Of a stretch of DNA of 64,000 nt, positions 11,264-23,019 are shown in pieces. The notes below the pieces were generated by a model. It did not search any database and was not told where the DNA came from. It saw only the letters and a list, made by a program, of their open reading frames with translations. This stretch comes from Heligmosomoides polygyrus polygyrus (taxonomy: Eukaryota; Nematoda; Chromadorea; Rhabditida; Heligmosomidae): positions 41,439,975-41,503,974 of the forward strand of contig OX377204.1 in the NCBI GenBank assembly GCA_947396885.1. Direction: 5' to 3'. Each line of letters begins with the position of its first letter. The stretch's first letter is position 1. The position numbers and the translations under genes were made by a program.

Positions 11264-12000
11264 ACCTCCGCCCGAGTCTTTTGGTGAACTGCACTCGATG
11301 TATAAACTCCTTAAATTGCATGCTGCATACTCCGAGAGAGCAAATGAAATGTGCGGCGGACTGGCTTTTCAGCAAAAATGGGCAAAACAGTGTTGAAGAT
11401 TTGATGCCACGCTGTTGAAGCACGCGCAGACGAATATGAAAGTCGAGGCCGCTTTTCGTTCCTTCTCTTAAAACGATCTCAAGCGTTTTTGAGGAATGAA
11501 AGAGAAAAATAGACTGTGCGATCACTGATCGGTTACCATCTGTGAGGTCTATGGCACACATGTTGTTCTTGCTTCACGTTCCAACGACGAGCCCAAGGGG
11601 TGGTCAGTGCTTCTCCGCAAGAGATACTAGTGCTTGCTAGGAAGTTCATGAGTTTGAAAGGAGCTAAAGCGACACTAACAAACCGAGTACAAGAATTTTG
11701 ACGAACGATTGGCCTACGTCGGAAATAATAATAAAAACGCTTCTCCCAATAGAAAGCAAAAGTACTTGTTGAGGCGCTATTTAATCAATGGCTTGAGCGA
11801 GCGAAGACAACTATTGGGTTGGCCGGAAAGTTCTGGCGGTTTTGACTGGACCACTTCAAACAATCATGACGTTCTTCATACTCACCGGATTCGTCAAAAT
11901 AAGCACCAATCGAAGCAGCACACTTTTTTCAATGGATAATTGACTAATTCCATCAGCGAAAAAGACTGCGGTCGAGATGCGAGAAATTCTAGAAATGCTC
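11264..12000. other. 3' flank of the peptide gene; no further gene
   Basis: GATGTATAAA at about 11297-11306 is conserved with the other paralogues (42277) and is the best poly(A)-signal-like word. Beyond it there are only short frames. Unit B counterpart 26704-27441. Confidence 0.5.
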
Positions 12001-12267
12001 CCAACTTCTCTCTTCTTGGAACCTCGGCATTGTAAGTTGTTACTGTTAGTGTATTTGTGCCACACGAGGTTCTTAGATGGACAACTTTATTCAGCAGGGC
12101 CTGACGTTTCGACGTTCCGTTGGTTTGAATTACGTCAAATTTGACGTGGAAATGGCACATTCTTCGGCCCTACTCTGAAGACGATGGAACGTCGAAACGT
12201 CAGGCCCTGCTGAATAAAGTTGTCAACCTAAGATCCTCGTGTGGCACAAATATACGAACAGTATCAA
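12001..12267. mobile_element. Hairpin element with long inverted arms (Penelope-like?)
   Basis: 267 bp flanked by exact 13-bp direct repeats TCTAGAAATGCTC (11988-12000 and 12268-12280). The arms pair over about 85 bp: GGCCTGACGTTTCGACGTTCC on the left against GGAACGTCGAAACGTCAGGCC on the right, continuing outward through CCACACGAGG against CCTCGTGTGG. The centre is about 70 bp and non-coding. The CTGAAGA...GAAACGTCAGG wording and variable ~13-bp duplications recall terminal repeats of Penelope-like elements; this assignment is inference. A single-arm relative lies at 51929-52062. Unit B copy 27442-27708. Confidence 0.7.
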
Positions 12268-12280
12268 TCTAGAAATGCTC

Positions 12281-12534
12281 TTTTCCGTGGTGCTGATTTG
12301 CCAAAGTTCTACCTGCGAGGAAGTTCGGAAGGGTATGGTGGGCGAGGCAGAACGAACCTTAGTTCGTTTAATTTATGCGCGGTGATTTGAGAAACGCTTG
12401 GGAGCTGTACTTGTGCAGAAGAATGGAGCCTATTCTGTCGACGGCGTGCCGACCCCTGAGCAAATACATAAGTGCCGGCTACAACACACAATTTTCTGCA
12501 CATCTTGTCGATTTCGTCGCAGCTGTTGTGCCCG
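12281..12534. other. No gene recognised; ~90-bp unit-specific insertion
   Basis: Unit A has about 90 extra bases at 12397-12488 that are absent from unit B, where GAAACG at about 27833-27838 runs almost directly into AACAATTTTCTGC. No target duplication is obvious. Confidence 0.55.
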
Positions 12535-12715
12535 AATGAATATTCGAATATTCGAATTCGAACAATTCTATTCGAAATCGAATACTCGTATTCAAACGTT
12601 CGAAAGGACGAGATTTTCGAATGTATTCGAATTTGAGTGCTCGATGCACTCGTGTTCGAATACTCAAATTCATTTGCTCGAAACATTCGCATTCAAACGT
12701 TCGATCGCTACGAAA
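12535..12715. repeat. TTCGAATATTCGAA-type repeat tract 3 (unit A)
   Basis: Begins AATATTCGAATATTCGAATTC and continues as degenerate TTCGAA words, with a local palindrome around GTGCTCGATGCACTCG. Unit B counterpart 27890-28065. Confidence 0.7.
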
Positions 12716-12833
12716 TGTGCGATCCAACAAAATAACCTATCGTTTCCCGCTTCGAGCATCCCACGAGCGAATAATTTACGCTCCAATCAAGAAAGTGCGA
12801 GCTCTCATCGGGCACTCAGGGGTCATATATTCT

Positions 12834-13033
12834 NNNNNNNNNNNNNNNNNNNNNNNNNNNNNNNNNNNNNNNNNNNNNNNNNNNNNNNNNNNNNNNNNNN
12901 NNNNNNNNNNNNNNNNNNNNNNNNNNNNNNNNNNNNNNNNNNNNNNNNNNNNNNNNNNNNNNNNNNNNNNNNNNNNNNNNNNNNNNNNNNNNNNNNNNNN
13001 NNNNNNNNNNNNNNNNNNNNNNNNNNNNNNNNN
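12834..13033. other. Assembly gap, 200 N
   Basis: Exactly 200 Ns, probably a placeholder of unknown true size. It sits at the end of unit A, close to the junction with unit B. Confidence 0.98.
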
Positions 13034-13942
13034 CTGAGTAGGAAGGCTAGGAATTTTCGTTAAAACTCCCCATGCGCTCACTGTTCAAGATGACGCTCGC
13101 TCTACAGGTTGTCGCTCACACTCGATTGATTCTGCCGGCCTACATGCATTGTTCAGAGCGCGCGCCATGCCGGAAGTTAGTTCCAAACAGTAGGCCATGC
13201 TCGTCCGAACGCATGGATAACCTCCTTCATTCAGTCTAACGTCCAGAAGTTGAGGACGCCGCGCACTAACGCGACTTGCCTCAAACGCGGCGCGTGGCGA
13301 GCGGAAAACGGCGCTCTCCGGCTCCCTTTTGCGCCGCTTCTCATCTTTTGCGCCGCTTGTGCTTGTTGGACGCAGCGGCATGTCCGGTACTGTATCAGGG
13401 GAGGGCACCACCAATCTCTTATCCTTTGGTGTGGGCTGTCAGCTTATGAATGTCTCTCATTGCCAGACTTCTGTTACTGAAAAAATGCATATACTAATTC
13501 TATTGTTCACTTCAGTGGTTTATCGTGATCAGTCCCAGCATTTTCCCTCCTGCACTGTCGCCGTTTGGCTACAAAATTTACGTTCTAGGCGAGCGCTCGT
13601 AATGTATGTTCTTCATTTTTATATTAGCCTTTTTCTAGTTTTTAGTCATTTCTATGTCTTGAATGTCTACTGTTGAGTTTGTTTGAGTTACGAGTTTTGC
13701 TTGCTGTTAGTTGGTTTAATAGCGCGCCTTTCGGCGCATAAATAAATGAATCTGCCTATCAAATACCGTTTTGCTCATTTAACAACGTCTTAACGTGCAT
13801 AAGGGGACGCTGACAATACGAAGACCAAAGTTCAACGTACATATAGTCTCGTCCTACTTCCTCTACCGGATGCTCTAGCCACTGCGACACTTACCAGCGA
13901 ACTGCGCTTTTCTTCAATACCTTCGTCAACCGGGAAGGGAAC
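13034..13942. other. Sequence between the two units; LINE-like 3' end
   Basis: Not found in unit B or after it. It contains a hairpin GCGCCTTTCGGCGC followed by ATAAATAAATGAA at about 13724-13750, a typical ending of CR1-like LINEs in plus orientation. The preceding 250 bp are T-rich with no reverse transcriptase frame. Near 13840-13930 a faint tRNA-like arrangement on the minus strand (CGCAGTGGCTAGAGCATCCGG) may be a decayed SINE. No gene. Confidence 0.45.
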
Positions 13943-16650
13943 CCGATACGATATTCAGCGAATTTTAGTGCGATTTAGTGGCCATGTCTGTGACTAGGCC
14001 TAAGGGCTCCCATATGCGACTATGTTCTTAATCAACGCGGATCGTACAAGCAGGAATGGGAAGAACACTTTGTAGGTCATGGTTGAGTTTCATGTTGGTT
14101 ACAGCTATAGTTTTCACTATCTTTGCTTTATCCACTTTTCACATGCTTTTGGACGCTTCTTTCCATACTCCCATTCGGACGTTCAAACCTACCGGTAGAA
14201 GACACCTTGTGAGACTAGCAGTTCCATGAGCGTTTATACTTGACGATATATTTTGTATAATTGCGTTAGAAAACTAACCACCTTACACCCTAACAAAATT
14301 TGTCGGAGCGTACTACATATGCTTGGAAATGATGGACTTGCAGTTTCACGGTCGTGAAATTCTAGGCTCCTGCCGCCGCATTTATACGAGGTGAGGGAAG
14401 GAAGATAAGCGAGATCTTCCAGCGTCAGTTACATCCCCTTCCAGCGTTCATGAATGCGGCTATTGGAGTCGGTGAACATGTGGTCGGTTTCATCTATAAG
14501 AACTTTGATAGCTGGTGAGATATTTATTTCTGAGGGGCCAGCATAGTATAATGGAAGTGCAAGATGCTCAAAGTGTTTACAGAGGTGATTTCCCCCCGTA
14601 ATGAGCGTCATCGTTTGAGTGTAGATTTTTGTGTGTTCTAAGCTGAACTGCTGGTAGATGTTTTGCGGCTTGAAGGTGATCTATTTGATAGAGCTGATTC
14701 ATTAGATTTCAATGATGACATTCGCTTAAACGGTGACCGACATTTTGGTGGGGTCATCTTTGAAGAGTATTTCTAAACCCCGTTCACAGCTTTCTTCGGA
14801 AATCTTGCTTTGGTAGTAGATGGGCCGACTATTAGCAAATACAACAGCTAGGAGTCAGCAGTTGAGCAACATAAGTACGATTTGCTCCTCCTACTGACCA
14901 TGAGTGCAGCTCTATTCGGTCTGCACAGTCTGTCACGTCTCAAACTTTATACCTCTCACTGAGCTGTGAAGGTCCACATCACTATGCGTCACTACGTGAT
15001 TCCACACCATGTCCGTTCTCTGCTAGAGGTACGCATACCACCGAATTCGCATTAGGTCATTCTATTTGTTTCCGCTATTGTGCCTATGACGAAGTCGCAA
15101 AGAAAAGCAGACGAATTTGCATTTTGTACTCATAAGCAAATCTCCGATAATTACAAAACTTCCAAAAATTTCAAATGATTAAGCCTTTGATAGAGCCCGT
15201 TCCGTTCTTACCAAAGAATTACTAGCCGCTTCTAGCAACTTTTCAACATTTCATGCGAACATGAAAGGGCTCGTTATTATGTTGTCGATACACGAACTGA
15301 TGGGAGCCAAAGGGGCTTTGGGGGGGGGGGGGTTGAACATTTTCAAAAAAGGATAGGTTCAAATCTGATAAAAATACCGCGTCCGCCATCTAAAGTCCAG
15401 TCGGTTTCTCGCGTTATCTTTTCTTTGCCGAATGGCTCTCGATGTTCAAGGTCGCTGTGCGCACCGCAAAACCAGACAGCGAAATTTCTTTGTGTCTATA
15501 GTATTCGTCAAACAGCTGATAACGAGACGAGGTTTAACCGGGTAGCAGCGATTGTGCTTATTGAGAGAACCACCCATTGACACAGTTGGAGAACCTCGAA
15601 CAAATTGTTACTAAGATCGAATGAATGCACCCACGTTGCCGATGCTCACATTCATTTTCTGGCATTTTATAGGAATTTGCATGAGTTCAAGTCGTTTGAA
15701 TGTTTTGCGTATTCCATGGATAAATTGAATAACAAGGTGTTGTAAAAACAAATGAAGATGGGTATTGAGGACCATTGCTCATAAAAAGGGTTGGGGTCGT
15801 TTGAAGGATTTCTCTCTGGCCGAGAAGAATTAGATTATGTAGACTGAAGTATGGAAGTAAAGTGACCTTTGTGATTTTAATTGTATAGCAGGATTCGTAG
15901 CAGGAGCTCAGGACCTCCAAGGGCGATGGAGTCGTTCGCTCCAGCTAGGATTTGCAGGCTTAGTTGCCTAGTTGAATAGGGCATTGACAGATGGAGACAG
16001 CAGCTTCAGAGCAAAAGGCTGTAAATATCATCTATAAAGTATCCATAGCTTACCTAGGAAGATGGCCAATGACCCTTCGTTTTGCGCCTTCGGTATTAAA
16101 CCGCGTTTTTAGTTCCGCCTCGGGCAAGAAGACGTCGCAACATGACTTAAGATGGCTCATTTTCAAAGAAGAATTGCTGTAGTTCGAGTGGTAATTGAAT
16201 TGCCTACTTGACTGTGCAAAATTTTCCAGCTGATTTTGGTAAGCGGCGGCCTGAAGACTGCCGTAGAGCTCCAACAACTACCGTAAGCTAACGCTCCTCC
16301 CAACTCGCACGAGAAAATTACCTCCAGGGGAGCTTTCGCTTTCTATGAATTGTGACTGTCAAGTAGAGAACTGTTAGGCATTATAAACATTGCGAAAACC
16401 GCCTTCACGACAACCACGCCGAGCCGCCCATCCCTTGGTACTCTCCTTTCGCCAGCAATGGTCAAAGGATGGCCTGGGAGGGCTTTATGGAAAGAACTAC
16501 GATATTCAGGCATTCCCACGGGCATCGTCAGTTTCGGGAAGACCCCTCATTTGGCCGTATAGGGTTAAAAAGTGAAAAGGAAAGAATAGGACTTCATGGA
16601 AACGCCCGATGCTTGCAAGAGACTTCCTTGTTGACATCACCAATATAAAG

Positions 16651-16937
16651 GATAAAGGATATAGGTTGCTCAATGTTTTTTGGACACACCACGCATTATA
16701 CTTCTTCGGGCTGTCGAGGGGGTGATAGGAATGCGAATTGGGCTTTTAAAATGACTTGCGGTGGCCAGCCGATGAAGGAGTCAGTGTTCTATCTTTCATA
16801 GACAAGCCTGCTACAAGTTCTCCGCCCCGAAGTGATGGAAAGCTTGGCTGGATTGGGCGGGAAATCCGAACCAAGAATCTGGTGTCTGGTGCCCGCGGCA
16901 GTCGGCACCTCCTCCAAATGCTGTCTGCGCGGTCACG
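16651..16937 (-). mobile_element. tRNA-derived SINE, family 1 (unit B)
   Basis: Counterpart of 2702-2988, with a few substitutions. Confidence 0.75.
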
Positions 16938-17554
16938 TCACATCGCCAACATAGAGAATGAAGCCACGCAGAGCCGAGAAATACGAATGAAGACCTGTGC
17001 GAAGCTCCACGTGCTCTCTTTTGATGCTACAGCGCACTGCTACCGAAAGGCACTGCCTACTGAAGACATTGTTTACTGAAAGAACGGCAATTGGTTGCAG
17101 AATTGTACGTCATGAACGGTGATATAACGACGATACTACCTTCTTTGATACTACCCTCTTGGTTAGTGTTGTCTGAATGAGAACTTCATGACGGGATAAG
17201 ATCTCTGTTTTTGTGACTACTCCAATTCCAAAAAACAATTTGTATATTCAGTTGGACATCGAAACAGCTATATTGCTCTCCGCTTTTTAGTGTCATTACC
17301 AACTTTGCGATCTATTCAAACTATTACTGGTGCGCCCTTTGGATTTAAAAGTGGTGCGTTCATAGCACTTATAATTCTGAATTCTACCTTTTTCGTCGTA
17401 ATGCCTACAGATAACCTTGGGCGTAATAGCGCTAGCATTTTCTAAATTGGCACCTTATCCGCACGCTCCTTATTCAGTGAGCAAAAATTCCTCAGTTTTC
17501 GTGCCGTATTTCCTCAATCCTCATCATGTGCCACCTCAAAGGGGTGAACATCAC

Positions 17555-17688
17555 TTTAGTGATGGCCAACGGCAGAAATGGTCAAGCAGACGCGATGCTT
17601 TGTCGTGTATGGGCAACACTCATGTATCCCTGGCCAGGGATATGAGAGTAACCTAACCACCGCCATTTCTCAAACAACTGGACCACGC
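17555..17688. repeat. 134-bp insertion specific to unit B
   Basis: In unit A, CATCAC (to 3604) is followed directly by CCCAGTCCCGCG. Unit B has 134 extra bases between the same words. AGAAATGG near the left and CCATTTCT near the right are inverted, but there is no clear target duplication, so deletion from unit A is equally possible. Confidence 0.6.
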
Positions 17689-18559
17689 CCCAGTCCCGCG
17701 CGCGCCGGAGGTGGTCTTCTACGACGTGCGTTGAATCCACCTCCGGCGAGGGTCCATCTCCTCGGAGTTAAATTACCATCACGTCATTGGAGTCGGTGAA
17801 CCGAGAAGGCGGCACTAAAGCCACAATCGGACAATTGGGCTATATTTCGTTGTGACTCACTTTACGAGTTAAGGAGTTAAGCCTACCGACAGCGCAATCT
17901 TGAAGTCATGTTTGCAGAATAATACAACTTATTGTGAAAAGAGCTTTTGCTACAGTGACTTTGCGGTGCACAGCTGTGCATAGGCAAGGACGCACGACTC
18001 GACTTCACCTATCGCTGCATTGGTTTAATGCAAAATTGGTTCATATATAATAAATTAGCTGTGGCTACCAGTTGAACTAATCTTTATGCGCTACGGATGA
18101 TGCCATGTCAATCCAGAACTGCAAATCCTATCGTATCGAAAATATTGTTCAGCTCGGTCAGATTCCACAGGTAAGTAAAGTGGAGGAAGCCAGTTGCGAA
18201 AAATATCAGGGAATTCTACATTTCTGAGAAGTCCTTTACAACGGAGATGGTCTCAGCTATTGTGCCATTGTGTTCTCTTGCTTTCATCAAATCGCCTGCG
18301 TTTTGTTCTTTGTGGGCGAAACCTTGAAAATAAGGAACACTGTTGCCAACTGTCGGACTGAAACTAAATTGCTGATGCAAATATGTAATAGTATGCGTAC
18401 AGTAGTAGGAACAACGTAAGCTGTTCTAGCTATTAAATCTGGTCTGGGTGACCTACTCAAGATACGAATCGTTTTAATGGTAACCATCCTCTATAAAACA
18501 CGTGTTCTCTGCAAAATGAAGACACGTAGGACAGAAAGATGGTAGAGATTACAGCTATG

Positions 18560-18790
18560 CCCTCGAATTTATTCATATTCGAATGGTATCAAATGCTCAC
18601 AGATTTCGAATATTCGAATTCAAATGTAATCGAAAACGCGATTTTTTTTTGAATATACGAGTTCGAATACATTCGAAAAGCGTAGTTTTTTAAATATTCG
18701 AAATCGAATATTGATTCGAATATCCGAATTCAACAATTGATTCGAGTATCCGAATTCGAATATTGGAATTGAAAATTCGAATTCGAACCC
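18560..18790. repeat. TTCGAATATTCGAA-type repeat tract 1 (unit B)
   Basis: Counterpart of 4485-4720. Confidence 0.7.
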
Positions 18791-20699
18791 AATAAATTCC
18801 ATACCGACCTAATGAAACTCCGAATCGTTGAGCAATTTCTACACGCGTAGAGGGCGATGAAGGGGTCGAAACGTTAGGTAACTGAAGGTGATCCACCTCG
18901 TTCGGCACTTAAGTTTATAAAAGAAACAGCACACTTTTTCATAAAAAGGCCCTTCCATCAAAATGACAAAATGGCAGAAGTAAGAAACATTTTGCATGGG
19001 TGTGCGCATGAAAGGGAAGGCAAGGACTCTCCAGTGAAGTCCCGACAGATAGGCGCTCAATGCTCACGCTGTCCAGAAGTCCATATGCATTCACCATAAG
19101 TGTTGCAAAGAAGAGCGATTCGAGAAGGCAGCTCTACCCCTACTTCAGAAAACAACTTCATACTACCGTTTGTCTTGTATGAAGAAAGCACTTCTGTTCA
19201 GAAGTGTCCGAGTAGATATAAAATCCGGTTGCAGTAATTGATGCATCACTTAGGGAGCCACGTAGCGCACAGCAGCCCATATGATGGTCCCCACGGGACC
19301 CTGTTGTGTGGTTTACTGCACTGCTAGTTGGGAGGGCACTACAGCGCATACTGATCCTGGTCTGCCGATCCTCGGGCGGAGCTCGCTCTATGGAATCAAG
19401 GCGACCTCTGCACGACCTCTTAAGAAGTAACCTGATGGGCAAAGAAAGCTTCGCAAGGCCACCACAGGATCAGTTGCCAGAGGAGGTGGACAATAAGGAG
19501 CAAGAGGTCAAATACTACGTTCATAAAACCTTTAGTGCGTTCTAGAGTTACGGATGGAAGACGACAAGCGAGAGGAGCCACAGCCAGTGTCAAATGGAAA
19601 ACTGGTCAATGAGGTGCAATTCGAGTCGATCTTTGCATGCTTTGAAATATCTGTCCTTTTGTGACTGCAGCTTCTGAAAGTTTATTTATTTATTTATTTA
19701 TTCATTCATACAGTACAAGGAGTGCGCCTCAAAACAATCGAATCAGAATACTAGTGCAAGTGAAATGAAAATGGTGAAAAAGGAAAAACCATTTATGACC
19801 AGACTCAGCTGAAGATTACCCATGCTCAGAAAATCGAAGAAAATCGGCTAAGGATTATACCACAGATGGTTGCACACGGTGTAATGTGCTATTTAAGAAA
19901 AACGGCTGTTATCCGCACCAGTTGGCCTGGTACCCTCGAGTAGTTGTCAAAGAAGGGGATATAAGGAGTAAAACATGTTAGAAAATAATGGTTATTGAAA
20001 GCATGGCAAAAGACACTCAACTTAGCGAGTAGGAGCTACAATGGCAAAAACACATAGGCTAAAAGAAACAAAAAGTAAGGAGGAACACCAAGCCAAATCA
20101 CACTAGAAGGAAGAAGACAAATCCCTAAATAATAACAAAAGCATGAGAGAAACTGCCCAGTAGCAGAAAATATGTAGTGGCCATAGAGAAGCATATATTG
20201 TGACCAAATATCATTAAGAAGGTGTAGACAGGCGTGTACAACCATGTAGTGGCGTCGATAATACATCGAGCGAAAATCTGAAACTATTGCTGAACAACCC
20301 CTCTTTCTGAGAGCTGTAGTACATCAAGCTTCTAAAATTTCTTTTTTTATAATGAAGCTAGATCCTAAATAGATTGCAGAATTTCTGAAGGTGGAACTTC
20401 CAACTATCGCGCAACTCTGAAGAACAAAAAGACAAACAACTTGCTACAACGGATGTTTGGAATATGCGGATAGTGCAAGTTGAAACCACCAATACGAGCA
20501 CTACACGGCTTGAAAACCCAATATATGCTAGGCGATAATATTATTTCCTCACGTAATACGTTACGTTTTGTTTCATGCCTTACATTCATGCATCTTCTTT
20601 CCTGTGGTTGCGCCTGCATCGCATTCTTTTGCTTTCGCCTTCGCACGACTGATCTTGCGCTTGCACAACAAATCCTACTATATATAAAGGAGTTAGCGG

Positions 20700-20755
20700 T
20701 TGTCCGTCCGTCCGTCTGTCCGTCCGTCTGTCCGTCCGTCCGTCTTCTCATCCGT
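20700..20755. repeat. (GTCC/GTCT)n microsatellite
   Basis: Imperfect GTCC and GTCT tetranucleotides just inside the Helitron 5' end. Confidence 0.85.
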
Positions 20756-20828
20756 CTGGCATTTCCTAGTAGTCGAGTAGCGGGCGTCCGGGTTCAGACG
20801 AGATGCCACCCACGCCGTGTGGAGACCG

Positions 20829-21122
20829 TCAGAAGAAGTGTCACCGATGTCGCGCAAAGGGCGTTCGAGCTCAAAAGACATGTCAGCGACGTTGCTCAGC
20901 AGACGTTCGGATTTAGAAGATGTGTCACCAACGTCGTGCAACAGGCGCTCGGATTCGGAAGGCATGTCAACGATGTCGCGTAATGGGTGTCTGCAGTCAG
21001 AAGACATGTCACCGATGTCATGCAAGAGGTGTTTGGGCTCAGAAGAGGTACTACGGATTTCATGAAAGGGGTGTCTCGGTTTAGAAGAGGTGTAACCTAT
21101 GTCGTGCAAGGGGTGTACGGAT
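20829..21122. repeat. 42-bp minisatellite, seven units
   Basis: Seven consecutive 42-bp units beginning TCAGAAGA or a variant (20829, 20871, 20913, 20955, 20997, 21039, 21081), each with a ...TGTCACCGATGTCG...-like core. Because 42 is divisible by three, all six frames show repeating 14-residue patterns, which explains the long open frames here. These are not genes. Confidence 0.9.
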
Positions 21123-21164
21123 TCCGAACACGTCTAAACCACTCAAGAGGAGACCAGTAAGCGG

Positions 21165-21720
21165 AGCTCCAGTGAAGGGTGGGAGGACCAGCGAAGGGAG
21201 GAGGGTGAGGGGTACCAGTAAGAGTAGAACCTTTAATGGGAGCCAGTGAAGGAGGACCAATAAAGAATACCACTAAGATGAGGGTTGGGGGAAGGGAAGG
21301 GAACGGGAACCAATGAAGTGGTAAAGTTCTGTGAAGGGGAAGCGGTAAAGGGGAACCATTAAAAGAGGACCAGTGAAGAGGGGACCAGTGAAGATAGGAT
21401 CAATAATGGCGGCCAGTGAAGGGGAGGGAACCAGTAAAGGGAATCAGTGAAGGTGAGACCAGTAATGGGAGAGCTGTGCAGGGGGGGGGGGGGGTGGGGG
21501 CAGTAAAGGAGGGACCGCTAATGGGGACCAATAAAGGGTACCACTTAGGTGAGGTGAAGCAGTAAGAGGGGGCAAAAAAAGGGGGAGGGGACAGTGAATG
21601 GGAACCAGTGAAGTGGGAGAGCCCTGTGAGGGGGGGGGGGGGGGGAGGGGACCGGTAAAGGGAGAACCAGTGAAGGTGGACCAGTAATAGGAAGGATATC
21701 AGTGGAAGGAACCCGTGAGG
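21165..21720. repeat. Purine-rich GGGAACCAGTGAAGG repeats with poly-G runs
   Basis: Degenerate repeats of an ACCAGTGAAGGGG/ACCAGTAAAGG word with long G runs at about 21480-21493 and 21628-21645; another run lies at about 21976-21987. The G runs are candidate quadruplex formers and likely assembly-error sites. Confidence 0.75.
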
Positions 21721-23019
21721 GCGAACCAGTACTTCTTCTCAATATCGTCCAACGTGTGTGTGTGACGGGAACGTCGTACTGCGTTGTCCAGGTCAAGAGA
21801 TGTGCCACAGATCAAACATTGCGAAGCATGCCTTGAATTTTCAGATGACCTTTGAAAGACAGCGAGCGTGCGCGTGTACATGCCTCTCACTACATGCCTC
21901 TCACTTTCACTACTGACTGATGCTCACTACATTTTTTTCCTGTCTCTGGCTGCACATGGGTAAGGGGGTATTGTCGGGGGGGGGGGGGAGGTAGGGAGAA
22001 TGACTTCGGGAATCGAAGGATTATTATTGCCGTCGGATATCTAGCGGTATAGATCTCTCACAAGATTATCACAATCTGTTCCTCACCACGTAGAGAATGT
22101 GTACTTCAGAGAATAAATCGGCGTAAGTGCGACAGAGGGTGGATAAGCTTCACAGGAGCAGTTTTCGAGATTGTGCTCCACTGTCCCGCTTTCCTCTAGA
22201 ACCAGTTTTTTACTGTAACGAGAGTAAGAAGGCCTAGACGGGGTATTCTATTCCCGGGTTTGGGTGAAGCCCCCAACCAGACGTTTGGCGGCCGTTAGGC
22301 CGCTGAACGTCTGGTTGATAATAATGAGTGTGGATGGGAAGATCGTTATATTGATCATGTTTGCTATCCCATATCGAAGTTTCGTTCTGTGTTGACTCTC
22401 CTACGATGAGTTATGGCAGAAAAAAAATCAAGCGTTCACAAACTTTTGGACGCCACTTTATGTGCACGGTGCGTCAGACGCAACCTTTCTCTAACATACA
22501 GAAATGCGAAGCCAAATTTGACCAACAGTTTTAGTCAACAGCTTGCTCATACCACATCACTGCCAAAAAGTTAACCGTGTTTCAAAACGTCATTTCCAGG
22601 TTTGAACAGGGTCTTTAGGTTAGACCTAACACCAGCTGGGTCGCGCTTACGTGCATGTAATTCAGGGCGCGTTTCTGTTTGCACTTAAGAGCCTACTTTT
22701 TGGCTTGATTTCTCGGTGTGGTGTAGAGGCTCACCTCCGTACTGATATTTTCCTCTTTTAGGTTGAAACACATTGAGGTCTGCGTTCCTGGCTGGTTAAA
22801 CGTGACAACTGCACTGACAGTATCAAGGTTAAGCCTTGATTTTGCCAGTGCTGTTGTCGCGGTTCGCATTTTCTCCTAAAGGGAGACGTCGTAGCACTTA
22901 CAATTCTTGAACTTCTTATGAAAAATATCCATACTCGATATAAGATGTGTTGCCAAACACTGCAGATCCTAATTTGTCTAATGTGCTGTATCTGCAGTGC
23001 CCAAAAGCAAATCCAGAAT

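Larger units (their letters stand above)
1..12833 (+). repeat. Unit A of a ~14-kb direct duplication
   Basis: Position 1 realigns with 13943, and colinear near-identity continues until unit A enters the N gap at 12834, which corresponds to about 28185 in unit B. Offsets grow from 13942 at the start through 13949 near 2 kb as small indels accumulate, then jump by about 1.64 kb after 20673, where unit B carries a Helitron. Substitutions are sparse and spread evenly through coding and non-coding sequence. The left edge may lie outside the window, because homology already exists at base 1. Contents: one peptide gene, two SINEs in its third intron, one SINE on the minus strand, three TTCGAATATTCGAA-type repeat tracts and one hairpin element. 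Confidence 0.9.
20673..22314 (+). mobile_element. Non-autonomous Helitron, ends fixed by an empty site
   Basis: 1642 bp inserted exactly between A and T of ACAAA|TTGATAA, the site that is intact at 6582/6583 in unit A, with no target duplication. It begins TCCTACTATATATAAAGGAG and ends with hairpin GCGGCCGTTAGGCCGC, then TGAACGTCTGG (final CTGG at 22311-22314). TC start, CTRR end, 3' hairpin about 11 nt before the end and A|T insertion are the hallmarks of Helitrons. No Rep or helicase frame is present. The interior holds a GTCC run, a 42-bp minisatellite and purine/G-rich tracts. A degenerate match to the 3' end region (AACCAGACGTT) forms the outer part of the hairpin. Confidence 0.9.

Noticed and set aside
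11067..11396. Acidic open frame overlapping the fourth exon (also at 26507-26830 and 41940-42308)
   Set aside because: The GGA-CAY repeat automatically yields an Asp/Glu/Met-rich frame when shifted by one. The Gly/His frame is the one that splices correctly to the signal-peptide exons in all three genes.
12398..13063. Long open frames running through the N gaps (12398-13063, and several at 48836-49386)
   Set aside because: Runs of N are read as open. The flanks are repeat sequence without coding support.
20480..21109. Open frames of 138-167 codons across the Helitron minisatellite
   Set aside because: A 42-bp period keeps any stop-free frame open. One of these frames crosses the insertion boundary of the Helitron.
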